Positions 22,951 to 33,154 are shown, counted from the stretch's first letter. The stretch: DNA of 64,000 nt from Dichotomocladium elegans (GCA_025716815.1 JAIXMN010000013.1:744001-808000), one strand, 5' to 3'. Numbers and translations are program-made. The notes: generated by a model from the letters alone, not told the origin.

Positions 22951-23195
22951 CTTTATTTTCAGAAATAATCGTCGTAAACAAGATAGGAAAAATGTCGCAT
23001 AGAATTATATAGATTTGTCGTATCAATAGGTAAAAAGATTTCGCATCCATTGATTAAACCCAGTTAGTCAGCAGAAAACACTACCCCTTCTCCAATCCCG
23101 TTAACTTACAACACACCGTCCTTCCAAAGGAAGGGGCTTGCTCCGAAGGGCTGTGGTTATCCTGGGTGCGTCAGCGATAACTGACGCGGAAAATT
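22951..23195 (-). ncRNA. Candidate Fanzor guide-RNA scaffold (omegaRNA/fRNA), copy c
   Basis: On the minus strand this follows the Fanzor copy c coding end directly. It has a 7-bp hairpin (23168-23174 with 23181-23187) whose loop 23175-23180 is the same as in copy a while the stem sequence differs but still pairs, i.e. compensatory change. GAUAAC/GUUAUC (23156-23161 against 23176-23181) can form a pseudoknot, a UUCG loop lies at 23144-23147, and a CCTTCC/GGAAGG stem lies at 23120-23134. The distal AT-rich block (22951-23060) is nearly the same as 14751-14840, apart from a ~22-bp insertion. This is the place and type of structure expected for a Fanzor/TnpB guide RNA. No transcript evidence is available. 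Confidence 0.55.
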
Positions 23196-23206
23196 CTTGG
23201 TCCGGG

Positions 23207-25377
23207 TTACGGTCGTCTCGACCCGCCAGAGCGTGCACCTCGTGGCCTTCCTAGCCTTCCCCGTCGTGGTCCCTCGCTGCGCTGCTCTGGTTCAAGTGAG
23301 TGTGTCCTTCCACCAGCTGCGGATGCTTGTGCAGCATTTCTTCTGTGGAACCTTGCTGGGATGATACCATCTTCCCGAAGACCCCGGAGGATATGATGCA
23401 TGTTGAGAGTCGCCGCCAGATTCCGGTTCCATAACCTTGGTTGACGAACACCCTCTGCCATGCCTGCTATGCAGTTTTGATTTGTACATCTATTGAAACA
23501 TCAAAATATCAGAATCTTTTGGAAATATAACACAACATGCCCGTCCTTCATACCATAGCAGGCCATGGCAGATCGTGAGCGGATTGTCGGGTCGTCGATA
23601 TGGGCGTGGATTAGGAACCATTTTAAAGGTAGCAAAGCTTTCATTGTAGTATGCAGGGCAGTACTTGCTTGTCTTGTACTCGTCGATCAAATAAATATTG
23701 CAATTGTTCTTCTTCAGCAGCAGCCGGAAGCCGACACCACGGATAGGCTCGTGATATCTTGTATGCGGCGCAGACCAATTTCCCATCACGAAAACGGACC
23801 TACTGCCAAACTTCGCATTCAAAGAGTCGAGAAGCTTTTCATCCGCTTGCTGCTTCTTGTAAAACGCTGATAGGAGAAGTTTTCGAAAAAAAAATTGTGG
23901 GTTTCGGTGGTTCGTAGTGGTTGTCGCGTAGAAAGACTTGAGAACTACAGAGACCCGGTTCTTGGCGGCGAGGTATCCGTCGTAGTTGGGCACGGAAAGC
24001 GTAAGACTTTGAAATTGAGATAGATTCTGCTCAGCCAACGCGACCTCGGGTCGCTCTAACTTGAGTCGTTCTCGGAGTCTGCGGTACCGTTTGGTCTTCC
24101 GTGTATGGTCTTGAAGCTGCTTTGTATATCGGAAGGTCTGGTGGTTGCCGGGTGACGAGTTCTCATGAACGCAATACAACAGGTCCCTTCTGCCAGGATC
24201 AATGGTGACCCGTTGTCCTCTATAGTCTTCGTTCCGGACTATCTGTGGGGTGACGTACTCGATCTTCCCTCTGGATGCCAAATCTCTGTCCGAAACCCGA
24301 TTGAAGGCCATTTGTCTTCTTGAACACAGTAACACCGACGCCGTCTGTGTGAATAGTCCCACGGAATTGGAGCAGCTCGGATTCTTGGGGTTTGAAAGCT
24401 CTTGATTTCAGGTTTACAACCCGTCTCCAGTACTCCATATTGCAGCCCAGGATATGGTAGAAAAGGATTTTCGTATCGATCTCCATGTAGCATGGTGACC
24501 ACGAGCGACGAAGTGGAAAACGGTTGAATCCGCGTATTCCGTTCTGTTGACAAACACGTGAAAGCTGGAAGAAGGCGTTGAAATGCTTAACAGGATTGGC
24601 CTTGGTGTCGTGGTAGATACTCTGATGTTGGAATTGGTGGTTTCGGGGGTAAGCGTTTAAGACAGGCTGTAGGATATCGTATGCTTCCCGAAGAAATCCA
24701 GGTTCGCCATTAATGTCTTCCCTCAAAACACCTCGACGGGCAATTGCTAGCTTGAATCCTGTGGCATGCCGGGTGATGGTTTCATAAAGGTCCTGGCGTA
24801 CTTGATCGGGGCTTAGGCCCTGTGCGATTAACTCTCGCTTGCGGTCGGCTTTTCGCTGACGAAGATTCAGGATGACATTGATGACACGCCGAAGGTATTG
24901 CCCGAACCGCATGTGGACATTATTCACGTAAGCAGTGTAAATCTTGTTGCCTTCGTAAGAAGAACATTGCTGGGAATAAGGGAACGCAGACCTGTCGTAT
25001 CCGGATATCCGAAGTTACTCATCCTTGTGGCGATTAATTAGTTCTCGGATGCAGGCAGTTTCACCTTGGGTGCGGCGTTCGGCTTTGTTAACCATGGAGA
25101 GCCAAACTTCTGAAAAGAACTTCTCCGTGATGTTTTCCTGGATGTTAAAAGTTGGATCGCGCGCTGCCTCGTTGATGAAAATATATTTGGCGAACGCGTA
25201 CGCCTGTGTTGTGGTGTTGTGGACAAGGTCAACGAGCTGATACAGACGTTCACGGTACTGCTGTCGCCAGCCGATGCCCCGTATGGACGATTTCATCCCA
25301 ATTATACGGCCAGTGCGGTCAAAGTTGTGGCCAGCGCGCATGCCTTCGGGAATGACGGGGTGGTGGGGTTGGGCCAT
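23207..25377 (-). pseudogene. Fanzor (eukaryotic TnpB-like RNA-guided nuclease), copy c, near full length
   Basis: From ATG 25377 the reading runs through RERLYQLVDLV, FPYSQQC, NNVHMRFGQYLRR, IHTDGVGVTVFKK, VTIDPGRRDLLYCVHE (RuvC-I Asp), FVMGNWSAPHTRYHEPIRG, YLIDEYKTSKYC (RuvC-II Glu), VPNPRPYRR, CHGLL and LWNRNLAATLNMHHI, ending in a Pro/Arg/Gly-rich tail: about 700 codons, the full Fanzor order. Lesions: an in-frame TAA at about 25015, a frameshift near 24310 at an A-run, a first zinc pair reading CPAY instead of CPxC, and RuvC-III Asp changed to Asn (23420-23422). A 65-bp GT...AG interval (about 23489-23553) sits between CHGLL and the TNQNC zinc part, at the same place as in fragment b; splicing here would create TGA at the junction. 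It is therefore a recently decayed copy. Confidence 0.75.
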
Positions 25378-25622
25378 TTGGTGGGTGAAGACCTAGGATA
25401 TATTATTTCTTAGTATCGCAGAGCCGAGTATGAAAGCGGCCGTATTACCTTTCAACCGTAAATGTGGTGCTGTGTCATTTTCTGTAGGCTGTATGGGCTC
25501 TAGTTTTGTATGTGGATAATGGAAAGGGCCAGTTTGCTTGAGCATCACTATTTATAGTGTCAGCAATGATCCATCTCCACAGTGTTTTTCTTTTTCCCAC
25601 TGGGTTCTTTAATGAGGTTTTA

Positions 25623-25706
25623 CAGTGGCCGCTCGTTATAGTGATAATTCATTATAGTGATGCGATTTCCTGGAATCGAGGGTATCACTATAACGGGCGA
25701 CCACTG
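25623..25706. mobile_element. MITE with pogo/Tc1-mariner-type ends, copy 2
   Basis: An 84-bp element with 24-bp terminal inverted repeats (22 of 24 positions match), beginning CAGTGG and ending CCACTG, flanked by TA at 25621-25622 and 25707-25708. The TA duplication and CAG ends fit pogo/Tc1-mariner mobilisation. It lies 246 bp upstream of the Fanzor copy c start. Confidence 0.75.
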
Positions 25707-25708
25707 TA

Positions 25709-26184
25709 TCGACGTGATGGCGGTCTGAAATCAACAATGAAATCCCAAACAATTCCAACAAGTAATTCCAAGAGACCATCTCAAGAATAATCCGATACAT
25801 ATCCGGCACTTGTGTAGTGTAGGAAGACTGTACTTCTTTTCGTACTCTCTCAGTCTCTTACAACACAACAAAACACGACACTGCTGTCATCCTTATCCAT
25901 ACGTTCAGGAAGTGTAGTTACATAATGAATAATTTCTCTGAATATTACAATGAGAACACAGGAGTCTCCTGAAAGCCATTACTTCATTATTCCATTTGAT
26001 AACCAGCTTCGGAGTTACAATCCCCAGGTTAAATGGCTCATTGACAAAGAGACAAGCACACTCCGATAGTTCTTTGTTCTTTCCAAGGATAAACTTACCC
26101 TTCTCGATATAGGACTCTTTTGAGTACGGCTATTTTTAGCGACAATTGCATTCTAGAACAATAAATGTATTGTAACTTTCTAAT
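25709..26184. other. Spacer between MITE 2 and Tc1-like fragment T2
   Basis: AT-rich and unrecognised. The part from about 26040 is weakly like degraded transposase sequence. No gene is supported. Confidence 0.3.
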
Positions 26185-26819
26185 GCTCTTCATTGAGAAT
26201 ACACGATCGGCCCTCTGCTTCTACGTTTCTTAAAATGCTGTCAGGGTTCTTTTCTTACTGCAATTCCCATCGCTGTGCTGAACGAACATGGATTCCTAGC
26301 TGTTTTGCTGCAGCTGATGCACTCAAGATTTTCTCAAACATCCGTTTGAAAAATCTGACCTTGCCTTGATCAGTGTATGCTGTGTAACTGCCCTTGATCC
26401 CCGCTTCTTTCATCCGAATGTATGTATCCTTTCGCTTGGGAATGTGTGCGAGAGTAAACTCAGAGTTATCTTTGCACGATATGCTACGCAAATATTCAGT
26501 GTAAGAACAAACGGATTGAAGTGAGTACATTTCCTCATCAATGACATATTCCATAGATTCAGGGCAGCCACACTCATCAAGGGCATGACCTTGGCCATGG
26601 TTGTAAAATAATAGATTGCTCATTTCAGAATGTAAAAGTTTATAAAGAGAAAGAGTCATAAGGATGAGATGGATTTGCGACATCTTTCCGTGTATGTATG
26701 CGATATTTGCTTTGTCATCACGCGTAAAGATTTCCGGGCAAAAATGCGATTTGTATTTTTGCGATCCTGCGACTTCAGATCTGGCAGAGTGCGACTTTGA
26801 TTTTGAAAAAGAGTGTATA
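26185..26819 (-). mobile_element. Tc1-like transposon fragment T2 (N-terminal half)
   Basis: Homologous to the right part of T1: the minus strand reads YIRMKEAGIKGSYTAYTDQG and KVRFFKRMFEKILSASAAAK, then the HTH-like start region, and ends at the same ...AAAGAGTGTATA terminus. The catalytic DDE part is missing. It is the left end of segmental duplication copy B. Confidence 0.68.
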
Positions 26820-27110
26820 ATCATCTTATCTTTCTTCACGAGCCCGCGATATTTGGAATCACTGGAAAAAATTAAGATCTTGCATACAGCAGAACCCTAT
26901 CATTCTTATAAGAGAACGCACATCATTTTCTATATTGGATACCTATGTATAGGTTTCCACCCTAAGCTAGTTTGTAGACATAAGCAAAATATATTATTTC
27001 ATATCATGCGACGTAAAGCAAAGATAAGAAGAATACTAAGCGCTGTGTATTAATGCATCGCAAGTCGCTAGTAACAAGTAGCTACTAACAAGATTGAAGA
27101 CCACTCAATC

Positions 27111-27913
27111 ATCCGTCCTTCCTAGCCATCTGAGAGAGCACTACAGCCATCGCGGGTTATCGTCCAGTCCTTTGAAGAAGCTTGGTGTCAGTGACATCTA
27201 GAAATAGTAAACACATCTGTACACTCACATTGAAAACCTTGTCAGGATGTATCACAATTCTCCATCTAGCCGGAATTCACATTCATCCCCGAGCACCAAT
27301 ATCATCGCCATCGATGCGCAGTACACACCAACGGGTAGAGCATGCCAGAGGCCAAGCGACCGGATATCCAGTTTGGAGACAACGCGTCCGTTATCACAGA
27401 CCCAGCAGCCACTCATTCAAGCGGGCGCCGGCAAACCAGTCAGCGACCTTCTCGGGTTATCTGATCACGGGTGCTGGATTCGAGGAGTCATGAAGGATAT
27501 TACCCAGGTGATCCGTCCTTCCTAGCCATCTGAGAGAAGAGCACTACAGCCATCGCGGGTTATCGTCCAGTCCTTTGAAGAAGCTTGGTGTCAGTGACAT
27601 CTAGAGATAGCAAACACATCTGTACACTCACATTGAAAACCTTGTCAGGATGTATCACAATTCTCCATCTAGCCGGAATTCACATTCATCCCCGAGCACC
27701 AATATCATCGCCATCGATGCGTACTGCACACCAACGGGTAGAGCATGCCAGAGGCCAAGCGACCGGATATCCAGTTTGGAGACAACGCGTCCGTTATCAC
27801 AGACCCAGCAGCCACTCATTCAAGCGGGCGCCGGCAAACCAGTCAGCGACCTTCTCGGGTTATCTGATCACGGGTGCTGGATTCGAGGAGTCATGAAGGA
27901 TACTACCCAGGTG
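27111..27913 (+). repeat. Tandem array of two ~403-bp units
   Basis: Units 27111-27510 and 27511-27913 are nearly identical to each other and to 20265-20669; a third ~55-bp partial copy starts at 27914. The array is best explained by unequal crossing-over between the ~55-bp direct repeats that bound each unit. Confidence 0.85.
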
Positions 27914-28097
27914 ATCCGTCCTTCCTAACCATCTGAGAGAAGAGCTCTACAAAGCTATCGCGGGTTATAGCTGAGTCCCGGAACGACCGTATAAAATAGA
28001 TTACATGATCTGCTCGAAGGAATGTTTCGTTCTAAAAAGTACGTACGCATGAGCAAAAGAGGAATAGCCGCGAGAAGCTTCCAATCCGAGATGGTGT

Positions 28098-29104
28098 GAC
28101 TGCGAAGCATTCTTATAATATTGTCGCGGGCATTGGGGCTGCTTGTCTTTCCGCAGCAAATTATTTCTTCCAACGGCCGACGAAAGACGGGACCGTATCT
28201 AAGGCACTTAGAGCTTACAGAGAAGTTCAGCCGGATGCTAGTGCTGCTGCATCGTGTGACGAGTTAATGGAAGATTTAGGGTCTATACAGGAAAAACGAA
28301 CGGATGAGGAAACGTGTCCAGCGTTTCCTTGAGGAGTTAAGGTAGGCTGGATATCGATAGATCCATTTTCTAGCTATTTACGAGAAAAGTATATGAAGGA
28401 CATGCAGCATTTTCTGGAAGCACAACAATCAGGATCGATGGAAGAAGTTGCGGAGGGCCAGACAAATATCGCGGTTGGAAGCATAGGTGCGACATACCAT
28501 CATGAAGTTACGCAGACCATCACGAGTGCTTCAGAACCATCGCAGCACGCAACATCTTGCGACTTGCACGATCATAATAATTCCAAGTAACTTTGCTCAT
28601 ATAGACAAGACGAACAAGTGAAGGATTAGCTGGTAAGCTGGGAATTTTGGATGTTTAAGAATCGACATTATCGACTCTCGACTGGCTGCCATTTCCAGAG
28701 TCGTCTGCTTTAATGAAAAAGGCAAGATCCAAGTGTTATCAGTTTGTTCCACCGATGGTCCCATCGTTGTCCATGAATAAGCCACGACTCCCCGCAGATG
28801 ACCAGAATATGCTGAGAAACATGATCAAGATTCAGATCAACGATCAAAAGAGGGCATCTGCAAGCTGTGCAACTTATGAGAAATATTTGAAAAATATGGA
28901 CGAACAATCTGCAAACACATGTCTGAGGGCAATGCCGGAAGCAAATGCATTTTTAGCAAGGGCGCTGGAGCAAGACCTTGCCACATTACCAGCTTGGCTC
29001 TGGTCTCAAAGTCTGAAGGGAACTGACAAGGAGAAAATGCTCTGCCATACGATCCAGCTTGCATTGACCGATTTTTATGCCAACTGCTGTCGACCTGTAC
29101 CACT
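28098..29104 (+). pseudogene. H-family gene copy H2, truncated
   Basis: Matches H1 exons 1 to 3 (NYFFQRP, ALRAY, KYMKDMQ-type blocks, then PADDQNML and ALEQDLATLPAWLWSQSLKG) but stops near 29104, so H1 exons 4-6 are absent. It shares two frame changes with H3 near 28300-28345 (an extra base in the KRT region and altered GAGGAGTTAAGG), so it cannot make the H1-type protein. It is the left arm of the inverted repeat. Confidence 0.7.
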
Positions 29105-30236
29105 GCCGTCAGGAATATAAGCTCGACTTGCTGTTACCATTGTACATGTAGTATCTTATACATCATACTGTAATAGTTGATGACAGGTATGACATGTACT
29201 ATGAACGGAGCTCGTTCTTATAGGCGTCAATGGTACAGGTCGACAGCAGTTGGCATAAAAATCGGTCAATGCAAGCTGGATCGTATGGCAGAGCATTTTC
29301 TCCTTGTCAGTTCCCTTCAGACTTTGAGACCAGAGCCAAGCTGGTAATGTGGCAAGGTCTTGCTCCAGCGCCCTTGCTAAAAATGCATTTGCTTCCGGCA
29401 TTGCCCTCAGACATGTGTTTGCAGATTGTTCGTCCATATTTTTCATATATTTCTCATAAGTCGCACTGCTTACAGATGCCCTCTTTTGATCGTTGATCTG
29501 AATCTCGATCATATTTCTGAGCATATTCTGGTCATCTGCCTGTAGCCGTGGCTTATTTATGGACAACGATGGGACCATCGGTGGAACAAACTGATAACAC
29601 TTGGATCTTGCCTTTTTCATTAAAGCAGACGACTCTGGAAATGGCAGCCAGTCGAGAGTCGATAATGTCGATTCTTAAACATCCAAAATTCCCAGCTTAC
29701 CAGCTAATCCTTCACTTGTTCGTCTTGTCTATATGAGCAAAGTTACTTGGAATTATTATGATCGTGCAAGTCGCAAGATGTTGCGTGCTGCGATGGTTCT
29801 GAAGCACCCGTGATGGTCTGCGTAACTTCATGATGGTATGTCGCACCTATGCTTCCAACCGCGATATTTGTCTGGCCCTCCGCAACTTCTTCCATCGATC
29901 CTGATTGTTGTGCTTCCAGAAAATGCTGCATGTCCTTCATATACTTTTCTCGTAAATAGCTAGAAAATGGATCTATCGATATCCAGCCTACCTTAACTCC
30001 TCAAGGAAACGCTGGACACGTTTCCTCATCCGTTCGTTTTTCCTGTATAGACCCTAAATCTTCCATTAACTCGTCACACGATGCAGCAGCACTAGCATCC
30101 GGCTGAACTTCTCTGTAAGCTCTAAGTGCCTTAGATACGGTCCCGTCTTTCGTCGGCCGTTGGAAGAAATAATTTGCTGCGGAAAGACAAGCAGCCCCAA
30201 TGCCCGCGACAATTTTATAAGAATGCTCCGCAGTAC
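28098..30236. repeat. ~1-kb near-perfect inverted repeat (H2/H3 arms)
   Basis: The left arm is 28098-29104 and the right arm about 29230-30236, with a ~125-bp centre that belongs to the right copy only. Only a few differences separate the arms over about 1 kb, far fewer than separate either from H1, so the inversion is recent. A transcript across it would fold into a long double-stranded hairpin. Confidence 0.85.
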
Positions 30237-30396
30237 GCCATCCTTTCCGAGTGTGAGCAGCGGCGAGCAACCGCGCGGGCAGCATCAGAAGCAACGGTTC
30301 CTCGGTTTTAAAAAAAAAGGGTGGCGGCCCTGCACGAAGGCAGTCAAATCGTGGCTCCAGCGAGTGGCCCGGTATTCTACATGACCCATCGTCCAT
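29110..30396 (-). pseudogene. H-family gene copy H3, inverted, with its own 5' end
   Basis: Minus-strand counterpart of H2, nearly identical over about 1 kb and with the same two frame changes. Unlike H1 and H2 it keeps an upstream coding region: ATG 30396 opens MDDGSCRIPGHSLEP and runs in frame through KGWRTAEHSYKIVAG into the NYFFQRP block, ending early at 30001 because of the shared frameshift. The 3' end extends about 120 bp further into H1-like sequence than H2 does, up to about 29110. It is preceded by module R3, which looks like its promoter and leader. Confidence 0.68.
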
Positions 30397-30577
30397 GACT
30401 TATCAAGTACGGGTGCGATTGGTCAGTCTACAAAAGACACGCGGTGTTAAAAACAACTTGATATAAAGATTCTTACCGGACACCCCATGGAAGAGAGGCC
30501 GAGGATGGATTTGATAAAGCAAAAATAATTTGCACAAAGCCGCCATTATTTGTTGGAAACCAAGGGGGAGGAGCAGG
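30392..30577 (-). promoter_or_regulatory. Module R copy 3: probable promoter/5' leader of H3
   Basis: Homologous to 15032-15200 and 18211-18400. On the minus strand, a GT...AG interval at 30476-30428 (49 bp; donor GTAAGA, acceptor TTTTGTAG) resembles a leader intron ending just before the H3 ATG at 30396. The placement immediately upstream of coding sequence suggests that R is the 5' regulatory end of the H family. Confidence 0.45.
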
Positions 30578-31699
30578 CGAATAACCCGTTTTGCAGTTGG
30601 GGAGAGCAACTTCTCGGATGCATTGAACGGGATTACCCAACAAATGAAACAGTGTTTATACACCACCCTGAAGCCTTCTGTTTGTACAGTCTTCCCTTAC
30701 CAACTTTCCCCGCCTCGTCATCTAATAATGCTATCACTATATTATAATATCTTCCGTATCCTTTTTTCTATCGAAGGTCATTCGTCGTCATGTATCAATA
30801 GCGCTGTTCTTTGTTTCAACATTTAAGAAAAATAGTGTTCCAGGTGTGTGCGAAGAAAGAAAACCCAGACAGCTTGGCCCCGCCTCGAACCTTACTGTTT
30901 TTCTTTATCTACTCATCAAAGATACCGATCCATATTTTGTCTGTTTTCTATTTTACTTCTTGAGGAACAAATGAAGGAAGCTATGAAGGGCGTTGAGGAA
31001 AAATACAGTATGCGATCGGCACGAAAGTGAATAATGCGCAGATCAAATAAGGTATGGTGGCGACCTTCCCTTTCCCGCAAGTGTTCTTCTAGTTTAAACG
31101 AAAAGATGGTCTTTATCGTTTCCGCGCATCTTTCCACTTCATGCTACAAAATTGTTATTATGACGACAGTCGGTTTTCACCCGGATCATTATATCACCAT
31201 ATATTCTTTAATATTGCTTTCTGAAATGGGGTAATGTTCTTGCGTCCTGCAGTAGGGTCACCATCACGAAGTCGGATAGCTTGTTGGAAGGTTTTCCTTT
31301 TCGATCGGTGAGGTGGAGAAGCGGCCTATTTCGGGTAACAGTATAGTACGCCTCTATTGATTCTTCCTTGTGTCACGAGTAACGTCGATCAACAAAGTTA
31401 TAGATTACAGGCGGCCGACAGCATGGCACCTTTGGTTATTGGGATATGACCAGCGAATGTAACATCAAGACTAATCCAAAGAACTTCACAACAGTTATAG
31501 GTCACAAAACTGTTTCTGTTTCAAAGGAGGAATTTGATGGATGCATGAAGGCGCTTCTGCTATGTTCGACAGAACAAAAAAAGCAGACTTGAGCTGAAGA
31601 ACGATGGGTAATGGAATTGTAAATCAACGTCGCATAACTCTACTTATTTTGATGTGTACCTCCAAAAGTAGACGTATATAAACTATATGTATACTGATA
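30578..31699. other. Gene-poor spacer with one exon-like remnant
   Basis: Mostly AT-rich. At 31411-31592 (+) an open frame after a GATTACAG acceptor-like site reads GTFGYWDMTSECNIKTNPKN and ends LLCSTEQKKQT, stop TGA 31590-31592. It looks like a terminal exon of an unknown gene, but no upstream exon was found. The rest shows nothing I can support. Confidence 0.3.
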
Positions 31700-33154
31700 T
31701 TTGAAGGATTATGGAAAAGCACATCACAATTACTCTCTGTTACGACAGTTGGCTAGGCATCTGTATGAATGAGAGACGAATCCTTCGAAATTGCTCAGCT
31801 TTAAGCCATTCGATGCTTCACTGATTCGAGTCATCAATATCTTCGCTTTCCAAGAACCTATTTTGTTTGACTTTGCTCTTCACAGCCGACCCAAACTGTT
31901 CAATAGGATTGAGTTTAGGCGAGTAGGATGGAATATAGGGGCATCGATATTCTCGAGATTCGATGTATTTAGAGCTATCCTCAGCCTTATGAATAGGTGC
32001 ATTATCCATTACTGAATAATGGCCCTTCATACGTTCATACTTCTCCATTTCATCCATCGTAGCCTTAAGAAAGCTGAGACAGTGTCTAGCCACGGTTCCT
32101 TTGGTCGCAATTACGGACTGTCCCACTCTTTTTTCTATTTTTCTGGCTGGTAGCTGCGGGAATATCAAGCTACGTTTAATAATGCCTGATGCCGAAATTG
32201 CTCCCAATATTGTAGTTGTTTTGGCACTGGCTTTTGGCACTGTAACTACTTCAGAAGTCCCCTTTCTTGGACCAAGCCACGCTGGGCTTCATGTTCATAT
32301 GGAATTCTGACTCATCGAGGAAAACACAGTTTTTCTGAAGTCAATGTCAGCCATATCCCATCGGCGTACCCAGCCAAGACGCTCCTGTCTATAGGCTGAA
32401 ATCGAGCCTTCTTTAACGACAAGTTGCATTCATTTTCATAAATTGATGGAGCGTTGTTTTCGATACTTTAAGGCCCTCAAATCTCTGTATCAGTTGCTTC
32501 ATCCGTTGCTCTAGAACCATTGATGGTTTTTCATCAACCCATTGTAAAATAACATTCTTATGCTCTTCATTGAGAATAGATGAACATCCTCGACGCATAT
32601 GTTTCTCAAAAATGCTGTCAGGATCCTTTTTCGTACGGTAACGCCCATCGCTGTGCTGAACAAACATGGATTCCTAGCAGGGGATGTACTCAAGGCCTTT
32701 TCAAACATCAGTTTTAAAAATCTGACCTCGTCTTTGTCTGTGTACACTGTGTAGCAACGCTTAACGTCTGCGTCTTTCATCTGAATGTCGAATATCCTTT
32801 TTGCTTGGGGATATGCGTGGCAACAAGATCGGGATTACTCCTGTAAGTTAGACTACGCAGATGTTCTGGGGGAGAGCAAACCGATTGAAGAGAGTATACT
32901 TCCTCGTCAACAACGTAGTCCATAGGTCCAGGACAGCCACGCTCATCAACGACGTGGCTTTGGCCATCTTTTTAATAAGATTGGTTGCTCATTTCAGAAT
33001 GTAAAAGCGAAGAATTCAAAAGGCCGACTAGTTTTTCTTATAAAGGTGGGATTTGCGTAGCTTTTTTGCTTTGTCAACATGCGTAAATATTTCTTGGGAA
33101 AACGCAACTTCTATTTTCGTGTTCCTGCGACTTCAATTTTGAAAAGAGTGTATA
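31700..33154 (-). mobile_element. Tc1-like DD34E transposon T3, decayed
   Basis: The minus strand carries GAISASGIIKRSLIFPQLP, then VMDNAPIH and, 34 residues after its Asp, PSYSPKLNPIE: Tc1 DD34E. N-terminal blocks LNEEHKNVILQWVDEKPS and GLKVSKTTLH are in other frames. It is clearly diverged from T1 and T2, and its right end (...GAAAAGAGTGTATA, 33141-33154) abuts dymeclin coding sequence. It has several stops and frameshifts and is non-functional. Confidence 0.75.

Larger units (their letters stand above)
26185..29105 (+). repeat. Segmental duplication, copy B
   Basis: Repeats 19350-21900 (T fragment, flank, ~403-bp unit, start of an H gene) with one extra tandem unit, and is truncated on the right at the inverted-repeat centre. 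Flank and unit are almost identical to copy A. Confidence 0.8.

Noticed and set aside
26664..27053. ORF shared by 19830-20207 and 26664-27053
   Set aside because: It crosses the transposon end into duplicated flank; conservation reflects the recent duplication, not coding constraint.
14751..30577. CRISPR array or prokaryotic insertion sequence
   Set aside because: Repeats are too long, too few and irregular for CRISPR, and the surrounding genes have spliceosomal introns; TnpB-like motifs here are the eukaryotic Fanzor type.
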